Assembly (NCBI GenBank): GCA_003158115.1
Contig: PMGM01000072.1
Coordinates: 232 to 7,167, forward strand
Length of the DNA: 6,936 nt
Source: Methanobacterium sp.
GTDB lineage: Archaea > Methanobacteriota > Methanobacteria > Methanobacteriales > Methanobacteriaceae
Direction of reading: 5' to 3'
Shown here: positions 1 through 5,106 of the stretch, in pieces
How positions within the stretch are numbered: position 1 is the stretch's first letter
Layout of the letters: each line of letters opens with the position of its first letter
The notes under the pieces: model-generated
Database searches by the model: none
The model's input: the letters and a program-made list of their open reading frames with translations, nothing else
Told to the model about the DNA's origin: nothing
Position numbers and translations under genes: made by a program

Positions 1-21
1 GTTAGTAAACATGAAACTAAC
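1..21. promoter_or_regulatory. Small inverted repeat upstream of the first regulator gene
   Basis: GTTAGT at 1-6 and ACTAAC at 16-21 form a perfect 6-bp dyad with a 9-nt spacer, ending 25 nt before the ATG at 47. Position and symmetry would fit an operator for autoregulation of the TrmB-like gene, but the window edge cuts off the rest of the promoter and 6-bp arms can arise by chance. Confidence 0.2.
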
Positions 22-46
22 AACTATACGGATTTGGTGATAGATA

Positions 47-865
47 ATGGTGGAATTACCTTATAAAATGATTAAATCTTTAACAGAATTAGGATTACTT
101 GAATCTGAGGCTAAAATTTACGCTGCGCTGGTTTTTTTACAAAGTGCCGAAGTGAGAGATCTGCTTGAATTTCTGGATGTATCCAAACCTAGCATATATG
201 AAGGTTTGAGGATGCTTGAAAAAAATGATTTAATAGTCTTAACAAACCCTAGACCGGCCATGTATCAAGCTATAGAACCTAAAATTGCATTAGATGTAAT
301 AATAAAAAGATATATGGATGCAAAGAAAGAAGCTTTAATCGAATTACAGAACTTTAAAAATCAAGAAATATCTACAAAACCTAATTCTCCTCTATGGTTC
401 ATTTTCGGTGCTAAAAGTTTTGAATTTAAGATTAAAGATATGTTGAAAAATGCTAAAGAGAGTGTTTATTGCCGGACATCTGTTAAATATCTTGATTACA
501 TAGAAAAAATCGCAAAAAAGGATATTCAAATATATTTGGTAGTACTGGCTGATGGAAACGAGGTAAATATGAGATTTAAACGTTTATCTCGAATGAGTAA
601 TGTAGATATTAAAATAATTGATAAAATTGAGATGCTAACACATATAGAAATGGATAAAAAAGAAGAAAAGCTTATGAAACGCTCTATTGAGAATATAAAA
701 GAATATATGGACTTAGATAATCAGTTTTTGCTGGTGGTAGATGATTCAGAGTTTTTGGCTGTACCTCCATTAAAAAGTGACTCTTTAACAGCTATATCCT
801 CAACAAACAAAGCTTTAATATTTAATTCAAAAATCGATATAGAAAAATCATTATATAGTGTATAA
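47..865 (+). CDS. TrmB-family transcriptional regulator
   Basis: A 272-residue DNA-binding protein of the archaeal TrmB type. Residues about 8-66 form the winged helix-turn-helix: a first helix (SLTELGLLESEAKIYAAL), then a recognition-helix region SKPSIYEGLRMLEKNDLI, followed by a wing (LTNPRPAMYQAI). Residues about 80-110 look like the linker helix, and about 115-272 a C-terminal effector domain of the phospholipase-D-like fold common in TrmB proteins, with beta-rich stretches such as IQIYLVVLADG and FLLVVDDSEFLAV. The ATG at 47 is supported by GGTGAT at 36-41; a second ATG at 68 (residue 8) is possible but has no comparable site. Family members act as sugar-responsive or general repressors/activators; the ligand here cannot be read from sequence. 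It is convergent with the next gene, so its target may lie upstream of the window. Confidence 0.82.
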   Translation: MVELPYKMIKSLTELGLLESEAKIYAALVFLQSAEVRDLLEFLDVSKPSIYEGLRMLEKNDLIVLTNPRPAMYQAIEPKIALDVIIKRYMDAKKEALIELQNFKNQEISTKPNSPLWFIFGAKSFEFKIKDMLKNAKESVYCRTSVKYLDYIEKIAKKDIQIYLVVLADGNEVNMRFKRLSRMSNVDIKIIDKIEMLTHIEMDKKEEKLMKRSIENIKEYMDLDNQFLLVVDDSEFLAVPPLKSDSLTAISSTNKALIFNSKIDIEKSLYSV

Positions 866-880
866 AACGATCAATAATCA

Positions 881-895
881 TTTTTTTATTTTATA
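881..895 (+). terminator. Oligo-T terminator after the first regulator
   Basis: A T7 run followed by ATTTTAT starts 15 nt after the TAA stop at 865. There is no strong stem, which is normal for archaeal termination at U-tracts. The same CAATAAT...T7-A-TTTT form recurs after the flavoprotein gene. Confidence 0.5.
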
Positions 896-993
896 TCCAA
901 CATGTGCCTTATATAACAAAATTTAAATTAACTAAGATTGTTTTATTTTTAGTATATTTTTTCGGTTGAAAGTGGTTATAAATGATTTGTTTA

Positions 994-1761
994 TTATAAG
1001 TTCTTCCAATCCATGTCAAATACACTTGCCATGTAAGATGTTAGAGAAGGATCTGGAATCCAGATAGCAATCATATTGTCTAGATCTGGAATTTCATCCT
1101 TTACTCTTGATAATATTAAAAGAATTTCTCTATCATCAACCATTATACTCTTTACAAAGTAAGGATGTCCTATTTTAATGTCAGTTTTCATGAAAGATAA
1201 CATTTCTATTATGTTGATTTCTTCATCTTTGAGTTTTATTGTAGGCATTGTTATGATTCGAATACTTACTCCTCTTTCTTTGGATTTTAGCATTTGATTT
1301 TGGATAATTTCTATTTCTTGGCGTGAATAAAGACTACCCATGAACATTATCCTTTTTTCTGCTCTTTCCATCATTTCTACAGTCAGTTGTGCAATACTAT
1401 CAACGCAATGTAAAATTCTGACTTTTAGAGTTTCATTTGACATCATACTATCATAAGTCATTGACAACTCGTTAGATACACTATCAATATTGGAATTGAA
1501 TATTAATTTCTTCTCTTCTATAATTTCTCTCGGATATTTGGGTGTTATAATAGATGGTCGACCTTTTTCAATGGTTATCCAATTATTTTCTTCAAGTTTT
1601 TTAAGTACACCATAAATTTTTGTACGGGGAATTCCTGATTCTTCCGCAATAACGGAGGGTTTAGTCATTCCAGTCATCATAAGAGCCAAATAAGCTTTTG
1701 CCTCATAATAAGTTAGTCCAAGTTTTCGTAAAGTTGATATTGTTACTGGGTCCTGCATCAT
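994..1761 (-). CDS. TrmB-family transcriptional regulator, divergent from the redox genes
   Basis: A 255-residue regulator with a TrmB winged helix-turn-helix at about residues 8-72 (TLRKLGLTYYEAKAYLALM, then recognition region IPRTKIYGVLKKLEENNWI and wing ITIEKGRPSIITP). A coiled linker (about 78-110) is followed by a phospholipase-D-like effector domain from about 112 (VRILHCVDS ... RIMFMGS ... IRIITMP ... IMVDDREILLIL ... IAIWIPDPSLTSYM ... FDMDWKNL). Such C-terminal domains sense a ligand in characterised TrmB proteins; the ligand here is unknown. Two ATGs stand in tandem (1761 and 1758), with no clear Shine-Dalgarno site. A TATA-like sequence 23-31 nt upstream suggests a leaderless or nearly leaderless transcript. 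It is divergent from the SnoaL/CDGSH operon across 140 bp, the usual arrangement for a local regulator, so it is the best candidate to control that operon and itself. Confidence 0.82.
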   Translation of the reverse strand: MMQDPVTISTLRKLGLTYYEAKAYLALMMTGMTKPSVIAEESGIPRTKIYGVLKKLEENNWITIEKGRPSIITPKYPREIIEEKKLIFNSNIDSVSNELSMTYDSMMSNETLKVRILHCVDSIAQLTVEMMERAEKRIMFMGSLYSRQEIEIIQNQMLKSKERGVSIRIITMPTIKLKDEEINIIEMLSFMKTDIKIGHPYFVKSIMVDDREILLILSRVKDEIPDLDNMIAIWIPDPSLTSYMASVFDMDWKNL

Positions 1762-1780
1762 ATTTAATTAGTGTCACTTA

Positions 1781-1797
1781 TAACCATATAAAGGTTA
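1781..1797 (-). promoter_or_regulatory. TATA box inside an inverted repeat, promoter/operator of the divergent regulator
   Basis: On the plus strand TAACC-ATATAAA-GGTTA is a perfect 5-bp dyad around a 7-nt A/T core; on the minus strand the core gives TTTATAT about 25 nt before the ATG of the TrmB-like gene, the normal distance for an archaeal TATA box and leaderless start. A protein bound to the dyad would cover the TATA box. A second small palindrome, AGTG-T-CACT, lies at 1770-1778 next to the predicted start. Autorepression is an inference. Confidence 0.4.
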
Positions 1798-1819
1798 CAT
1801 AATATTTAACGTATTCTAA

Positions 1820-1831
1820 TCCTATAAATTA
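1820..1831 (+). promoter_or_regulatory. Possible TATA box for the SnoaL/CDGSH operon
   Basis: CCTATAAATTAAG around 1821-1833 is the best TATA-like match in the divergent region facing right. It predicts a transcript start near 1850 and a leader of about 50 nt before the GTG at 1902. The ATATAAAAAAATT at 1874-1887 is too close to the ribosome site to serve a normal leader. The assignment is weak. Confidence 0.25.
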
Positions 1832-1887
1832 AGTAGGACTCTTAACTTACAAAAAAAAATCTAGTCCCATATAGATATAAAAAAATT

Positions 1888-1896
1888 AGGAGATGA
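1888..1896 (+). promoter_or_regulatory. Strong Shine-Dalgarno site that fixes the GTG start at 1902
   Basis: AGGAGATGA sits 5 nt before GTG 1902. The nearby ATG at 1898 is in another frame and meets a TGA after four codons, so the GTG is the usable start. The same AGGAGATGA occurs before the glutaredoxin-like gene. Confidence 0.65.
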
Positions 1897-1901
1897 AATG
1901 A

Positions 1902-2333
1902 GTGAGTGTTGAAGAAAATATGAGGTTAATGAAAACTCTAGATGATGCATGGAATTCCCAAGATTGGGACACATTCAATGAAAGACATGATGATGAAGTG
2001 GTTGTGTACTGGCCAGGTCAACCAGATCCAACTAAAGGTGAAGATGCGCATCATCTTGAAGCAGTGGAATTTTTTAAGACATTTCCGGATAACCATGTAG
2101 GAAACGATCCATACACAGTACTTTTCGGTCAAGATGACTGGACATGTTCTGTTGCAATATTCACAGGTACAATGAAAGGTCCAATGAAAACTGCAGAAGG
2201 AGAAATTCCTCCAACAAATAAAAAATTTAAAGTAAAATTCTGCACAGTAGCACACTGGAAAGATGGCAAAATTGTAGAAGAAAATTTGTTCTACGACCAG
2301 ATAGGTTTAATGAAACAGATAGGATTGATGTAA
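1902..2333 (+). CDS. SnoaL-like / ester cyclase family protein (NTF2 fold)
   Basis: A 143-residue cytosolic protein that fits the SnoaL-like polyketide cyclase group of the NTF2-like superfamily, whose members are usually 120-150 residues and form an alpha-beta cone with one ligand pocket. Visible family features are the N-terminal helix LMKTLDDAWNSQDWDTFNERHDDEVVVYWP (read here in parts, residues about 9-38), a pocket segment FFKTFPDNHV, the strand pair TCSVAIFTGTMKGPM and the C-terminal FCTVAHWKDGKIVEENLFYDQ ending in QIGLM. Despite the family name, many members are not cyclases; no substrate can be assigned here. It starts with GTG behind a strong ribosome site and is followed after 28 nt by the CDGSH gene, so the two very likely share a transcript. 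It is also the first gene divergent from a TrmB-like regulator. Confidence 0.8.
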   Translation: MSVEENMRLMKTLDDAWNSQDWDTFNERHDDEVVVYWPGQPDPTKGEDAHHLEAVEFFKTFPDNHVGNDPYTVLFGQDDWTCSVAIFTGTMKGPMKTAEGEIPPTNKKFKVKFCTVAHWKDGKIVEENLFYDQIGLMKQIGLM

Positions 2334-2347
2334 AAACTACAAAATAC

Positions 2348-2352
2348 GGGAG
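2348..2352 (+). promoter_or_regulatory. Ribosome site supporting a TTG start for the CDGSH gene
   Basis: GGGAG lies 9 nt before TTG 2362. No ATG or GTG start lies near, and the conserved part of the protein begins soon after, so TTG is the likely initiator. Confidence 0.5.
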
Positions 2353-2361
2353 CAATCAAAG

Positions 2362-3069
2362 TTGACAGAGAATAATAAAAAACATATTAAAATAATTAAA
2401 AACGGCCCATATTTAGTTTCCAGTAAAATTCCCCTATTAAAACTTAAGATCAAAACTGATGAAATTGGCTATCCATACGAATGGATTGAAGAAAAAAAAT
2501 ATCCCGATCAAGAAGAATATGCACTTTGTAGATGTGGACATTCCCAAAATAAACCCTATTGTGATGGAAGCCATGAAAAAGTAGGTTTTGAAGGTTCTGA
2601 AACAGCAAGCAAAGAACTATACTTGGATAGTGCCGCTAAAGTTGAAGGTCCAGATCTATTATTAACAGATAATTATGGATTATGTGATCATGTCGGGTTC
2701 TGTAACCGTGCAGGAGGCATTACAGAAAATGTCATGCATTCAGATAATCCTGAAGCCAAAAGTAGAGCGATTCAAATAGCTTCAAACTGTAACTCGGGAA
2801 GATTTGTAGTATATAATAAAGAAACAGGAAACCCCATTGAACCAGACTTTGAACCTTCCATAGCAGTTACAGAAGAACCAGACAAAGGTGTAAGTGGCCC
2901 CCTATGGGTACGGGGAGGAATCCAAATAGAATCATCCGATGGCACTGTCTACGAGAGTCGTAACCGAGCAACCCTGTGTCGTTGCGGTAAATCATTAAAT
3001 AAACCCTACTGTGATGGAACACACATAATGGCAGGGTTTAATGATGGAGATGAATCCCTTAAAAGATAA
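2362..3069 (+). CDS. Protein with two CDGSH iron-sulfur motifs flanking a cysteine-containing middle
   Basis: A 235-residue protein carrying two CDGSH-type [2Fe-2S] motifs (three Cys and one His ligand each). The first is CRCGHSQNKPYCDGSH with C56, C58, C67, H71; the second is CRCGKSLNKPYCDGTH with C206, C208, C217, H221. Between them, residues about 85-195 hold a separate conserved-looking segment with C108, C114 and C143 (LCDHVGFCNRAGG, ASNCNSG), which I recognise only as the middle part typical of longer microbial CDGSH proteins. Clusters of this kind are redox-active and labile, and known family members serve in electron transfer or cluster transfer. There is no signal peptide or membrane helix, so it should be cytosolic. 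The TTG start follows the SnoaL-like gene by 28 nt (same operon). A strong hairpin terminator overlaps its last codons. Confidence 0.88.
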   Translation: MTENNKKHIKIIKNGPYLVSSKIPLLKLKIKTDEIGYPYEWIEEKKYPDQEEYALCRCGHSQNKPYCDGSHEKVGFEGSETASKELYLDSAAKVEGPDLLLTDNYGLCDHVGFCNRAGGITENVMHSDNPEAKSRAIQIASNCNSGRFVVYNKETGNPIEPDFEPSIAVTEEPDKGVSGPLWVRGGIQIESSDGTVYESRNRATLCRCGKSLNKPYCDGTHIMAGFNDGDESLKR

Positions 3070-3105
3070 TCTTAAAAGGGGGATTCATCAATATTCATTT
3101 TTTTT
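3049..3105 (+). terminator. Hairpin plus T8 terminator overlapping the end of the CDGSH gene
   Basis: GATGAATCCC at 3049-3058 pairs perfectly with GGGATTCATC at 3080-3089, and inside it AAGAT (3063-3067) pairs with ATCTT (3069-3073). A T8 run follows at 3098-3105. The left arm encodes the last residues of the CDGSH protein and the stop codon lies inside the loop region. It looks like a bacterial-style intrinsic terminator, stronger than the plain oligo-T signals elsewhere here, and lies only 17 nt before the Rieske ORF. Confidence 0.75.
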
Positions 3106-3122
3106 AAACGAATAAACTGATA

Positions 3123-3473
3123 ATGTCAGAAGTGATTTTAATGGAAAAAGTGTGTAACGTTTCAGATCTATCTCAAAGTCCTATTAAAGGATTTCCTGTT
3201 AAAGATAAATATGTAATTATATCAAAAATTAAGGGCAAATTTTATGCTGTAAATGCTGTTTGTCCACATATGAGTGGTTTCTTACCGGTTGGAAAATTGG
3301 AAGAAGATCATATTATAAGTTGTCCTACACATGGTGCAAAATTCGATCTTAAAACTGGTAAACTCCTAAAAGATGTTGATGAAGAAATAAAAGAAGCAAC
3401 AAAAAGCGGTGCAAATGACTTAGAGTCATATAAAGTGCATATAAAAGATGAATCAATTTTTATAGATATTTAA
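3123..3473 (+). CDS. Rieske-type [2Fe-2S] ferredoxin
   Basis: A 116-residue soluble single-domain Rieske protein. The two cluster-binding boxes are C47-P-H49 and C67-P-T-H70 with 17 residues between H49 and C67, the classic C-x-H-x17-C-x2-H spacing; the second box continues GAKFDLKTGK as in Rieske ferredoxins. There is no N-terminal membrane helix or signal, so it is a cytosolic electron carrier rather than a bc-complex subunit. Residues about 84-100 (KDVDEEIKEATKSGAND) are a charged loop before the last strand. Two starts are possible: ATG 3123, or ATG 3141 (residue 7), which has AAGTGAT at 3130-3136 just before it and places the start closer to the domain edge. It sits directly behind the CDGSH terminator, so it either has its own very short leader or depends on read-through. 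A T6 terminator follows at 3511. Confidence 0.88.
   Translation: MSEVILMEKVCNVSDLSQSPIKGFPVKDKYVIISKIKGKFYAVNAVCPHMSGFLPVGKLEEDHIISCPTHGAKFDLKTGKLLKDVDEEIKEATKSGANDLESYKVHIKDESIFIDI
3130..3136 (+). promoter_or_regulatory. Possible Shine-Dalgarno site favouring the internal Rieske start at 3141
   Basis: AAGTGAT ends 4 nt before ATG 3141 and resembles the GGTGAT type of archaeal ribosome site, whereas nothing comparable precedes ATG 3123. If used, the protein would be 110 residues, beginning MEKVCNVSDL. Confidence 0.35.
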
Positions 3474-3510
3474 AGAATTTAAACAGCACATAAATTTATC
3501 ATCTAATTAA

Positions 3511-3521
3511 TTTTTTATTTT
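3511..3521 (+). terminator. Oligo-T terminator after the Rieske gene
   Basis: T6-A-TTTT begins 37 nt after the Rieske stop at 3473, matching the form seen after the first regulator and the flavoprotein gene. Confidence 0.45.
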
Positions 3522-3530
3522 GGAGATTAG

Positions 3531-3541
3531 TTTTATTAATA
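3531..3541 (+). promoter_or_regulatory. Possible TATA box for the flavoprotein gene
   Basis: TTTTATTAAT about 40-50 nt before ATG 3581 would give a transcript start near 3560 and a short leader including AAGGAG at 3567-3572. ATAAATTTAT at 3490-3499 is an alternative. Neither is decisive. Confidence 0.25.
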
Positions 3542-3580
3542 GAGATTTGTGATTACTAAGAGGTTTAAGGAGTATTAATA

Positions 3581-4135
3581 ATGGAAAAAAAGAAGGTTGC
3601 ATGGGGGATTACTGGTGCTGGTGATAAAATAGTGGAAACACTGAAAATAATGAAAAAAATTAAAGAACAATATCAAGACCAGGTAGAAATAGAAGTTTAT
3701 GTTTCAAAATCTGGTGATCAAGTTATCAAATATTATGGAATATCTAATGATTTAGAAACTCATTTTGACAATATATGGGTAGAGATTAATGCTAATTCTC
3801 CATTTTTAGCTGGTAATATACAGTTAAATAAATATGAATTTTTCCTAATTGCACCAGCCAGCTCAAACACCGTTGCAAAGATCGCTTTGAGAATGGGAGA
3901 TACATTAATTTCTAATGCTGCAATTATGGGTCAAAAAGCAGATGTGCCCATTTATATATTACCCGCCGATTACGAAGAAGGGGTGACCATTACAAAACTC
4001 CCTGATGGAAATGATTTAAAAATAACATTAAGAAAGGAAGACATTGAACACGTACAAAAAATTGCTAAAATGGACAATACCTCCACAATAAAAACTCCTG
4101 AAGATATTAACAAAATATTTGCCAAATATTATTGA
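3581..4135 (+). CDS. afpA: Archaeoflavoprotein, AfpA-like
   Basis: A 184-residue flavoprotein of the HFCD-like fold, closest by eye to the archaeal AfpA family; the Archaeoglobus fulgidus AfpA binds FMN and takes electrons from ferredoxin. Visible features are the N-terminal strand and phosphate-binding loop VAWGITGAGDK (residues 6-16), the strand LIAPASSNTVAKIALRMGDTL (residues 89-109, given here as the flavin-binding PASSNT motif at 92-97) followed by ISNAAIMGQ, and a C-terminal strand VPIYILPAD. The length fits the family. The protein contains no cysteine, so unlike some archaeal flavoprotein relatives it has no iron-sulfur cluster and should be a pure flavin carrier. AAGGAG at 3567-3572 lies 8 nt before the ATG. 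It stands between a Rieske gene and a glutaredoxin-like gene, which suggests ferredoxin-fed reduction of neighbouring carriers, an inference. The gene ends in TGA, unlike most genes here. Confidence 0.8.
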   Translation: MEKKKVAWGITGAGDKIVETLKIMKKIKEQYQDQVEIEVYVSKSGDQVIKYYGISNDLETHFDNIWVEINANSPFLAGNIQLNKYEFFLIAPASSNTVAKIALRMGDTLISNAAIMGQKADVPIYILPADYEEGVTITKLPDGNDLKITLRKEDIEHVQKIAKMDNTSTIKTPEDINKIFAKYY

Positions 4136-4171
4136 ATAGAACTATTCCCTAATTCGAAGTAGTCTCAATAA

Positions 4172-4184
4172 TTTTTTTATTTTG
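4172..4184 (+). terminator. Oligo-T terminator after the flavoprotein gene
   Basis: T7-A-TTTT begins 36 nt after the TGA at 4135 and is preceded by CAATAA, as after the first regulator. It suggests that the glutaredoxin-like gene has its own promoter. Confidence 0.5.
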
Positions 4185-4199
4185 ACAATAGTCTTCTGA

Positions 4200-4220
4200 G
4201 GTTTAATTCATAGAATGAAT
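4200..4220 (+). promoter_or_regulatory. Shared upstream element, copy 1, with ATTCAT/ATGAAT dyad
   Basis: GGTTTAATTCATA (4200-4212) is repeated exactly at 4681-4693 upstream of the rhodanese gene. Here it runs into a perfect inverted repeat, ATTCAT-AGA-ATGAAT, at 4206-4220. It lies about 90-110 nt before the glutaredoxin-like ATG. A common operator or promoter element for the two genes is the likeliest reading; the binding protein is unknown. Confidence 0.4.
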
Positions 4221-4308
4221 ATTTCAGGTCTTGTGAAAGCCGTAGAACGCGTCTAATAACTTGTTAATGCATAGTAATGTCCATGATAAAACTAGGAGAT
4301 GAAAAAAT

Positions 4309-4590
4309 ATGATAATGCAACATGTTGAAGGTCAAAATAAAGGAAAAATAATTCTTTTCGCATTAAGCACATGTGGATGGTGTAAAAAGACCAGGGCACT
4401 GATAGAAAACCTTAATGCAGATTACAATTATGTCTACGTAGATCTTCTGGAAGGCAAAGAAAGAGAAGAAGTTATTGAAACAGTTAAAAAATGAAATCCA
4501 CAAGTATCTTTCCCAACAATTGTTATAAACGATAAAAAAATTATAGTTGGCTTTAAAGAGGATGAAATAAGGGAAGAAATTGGATTATGA
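4309..4590 (+). pseudogene. Glutaredoxin-like protein gene interrupted by an in-frame TGA
   Basis: Codons 1-61 encode the first half of a thioredoxin-fold glutaredoxin: strand IILFALS, redox site T-C22-G-W-C25-K, then strand YNYVYVDLLEG. Codon 62 (4492-4494) is TGA. The same frame continues for 31 sense codons as NPQVSFPTIVINDKKIIVGF... to a final TGA at 4588-4590, supplying the missing half: the cis-proline segment SFPTIVI (P69) and the GF turn (81-82). The full product would be 93 residues, a normal length. As I recall the family in methanogens, this position is often tryptophan (KWNP...SFPT), so one TGG-to-TGA change explains it. The frame is kept across the stop, so it is not an indel. 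AGGAGATGA at 4294-4302 supports ATG 4309. Truncated at codon 61, the protein lacks the cis-proline and would probably not fold. It is a recent pseudogene, a base error, or a recoded UGA. Confidence 0.75.
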
Positions 4591-4672
4591 CTTAAAGAGC
4601 CTTACTGTGTAGTCGAAACTCAATATTACATAAAATAACAATGATACAAACTATATCCAAATATTATTAAAC

Positions 4673-4738
4673 ATTTCAAAGGTTTAATTCATAAATCTGA
4701 ATGTGAATGGATAAAGAAAGGGATAGAAATTTCAAAGG
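4673..4738 (+). repeat. 10-bp direct repeat in the rhodanese upstream region
   Basis: ATTTCAAAGG occurs at 4673-4682 and again at 4729-4738, 56 bp apart, the second copy just before the ribosome site. The first copy overlaps the shared GGTTTAATTCATA element. It may mark binding sites; in such AT-rich DNA chance is not excluded. Confidence 0.3.
4681..4702 (+). promoter_or_regulatory. Shared upstream element, copy 2, upstream of the rhodanese gene
   Basis: GGTTTAATTCATA (4681-4693) is identical to 4200-4212. ATTCA at 4687-4691 and TGAAT at 4698-4702 repeat the half-sites of copy 1 with one extra base between them. The element is 57-78 nt before ATG 4759 and includes a TATA-like TTCATAAAT (4688-4696), which would give a transcript start near 4720. 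Confidence 0.4.
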
Positions 4739-4758
4739 GGATTAATAGGAGTGATATT

Positions 4759-5106
4759 ATGAGTGAATTTAAACAAATAATGGAAACTATATCACCACAA
4801 GATGCATTTAAATTGATTAAAGAACATGAAAATGATTCTAATTTTATTATTCTGGATATTAGACCTTATGAAGAATTTGTTGAAAAACATATAGCTGGTG
4901 CGAAGAATTTAGATTATGATGGCCATGAATTCCAAAAAAAAGTTAATAAGCTAGATAAAGAAAAAAATTATGTCATATATTGTAGAAGTGGTGTAAGAGG
5001 CGGATATTTTTTAGAAAAAATGAAAGATTCAGGGTTTAAAGAAGCTCATAATATTTTAGGCGGATTCCGAGGTTGGAAAGTAAGTGAACTTCCTCTTATA
5101 AAATAA
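4759..5106 (+). CDS. Single-domain rhodanese-like sulfurtransferase
   Basis: A 115-residue single rhodanese domain, the usual length for this class. Family marks in order are ISPQDAFKLI (11-20), the strand and turn IILDIRPYEEF (30-40, with D33 and R35), HIAGAKNLDY (44-53), the active-site loop C75-RSGVRG following YVIY, and the C-terminal NILGGFRGW (98-106). C75 would carry the persulfide; CRSGVR fits the six-residue loop of sulfur-handling rhodaneses rather than the longer loop of Cdc25-type phosphatases. There is no signal peptide, so it is cytosolic. AGGAGTGAT at 4747-4755 supports the ATG. A shared upstream element links it with the glutaredoxin-like gene, and sulfane-sulfur transfer paired with thiol reduction is a sensible partnership, though inferred. 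No oligo-T run follows closely; the nearest is at 5244. Confidence 0.9.
   Translation: MSEFKQIMETISPQDAFKLIKEHENDSNFIILDIRPYEEFVEKHIAGAKNLDYDGHEFQKKVNKLDKEKNYVIYCRSGVRGGYFLEKMKDSGFKEAHNILGGFRGWKVSELPLIK

Noticed and set aside
973..1785. GGTTATAA / TTATAACC flanking the second regulator gene as an insertion boundary
   Set aside because: Only 8 bp and A/T-rich; the right copy is part of the promoter dyad. Not enough to claim a mobile unit.
1938..2255. 105-codon minus-strand ORF
   Set aside because: It lies wholly inside the SnoaL-like gene, has an implausible Cys/Phe/Trp-rich product and no ribosome site; it is an antisense shadow.
4492..4494. Selenocysteine at the glutaredoxin TGA
   Set aside because: The position follows VKK and precedes NPQ, far from the CxxC redox site; by family memory it is Trp, not Cys. 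I see no GC-rich SECIS-like hairpin in 4591-4758, and known archaeal selenocysteine use is in other lineages.
4492..4494. General reading of TGA as Trp in this genome
   Set aside because: Every other Trp codon in the window is TGG, none of the other genes has an internal TGA, and TGA sits at the natural end of the flavoprotein gene (reading through would add only eight residues before TAG).
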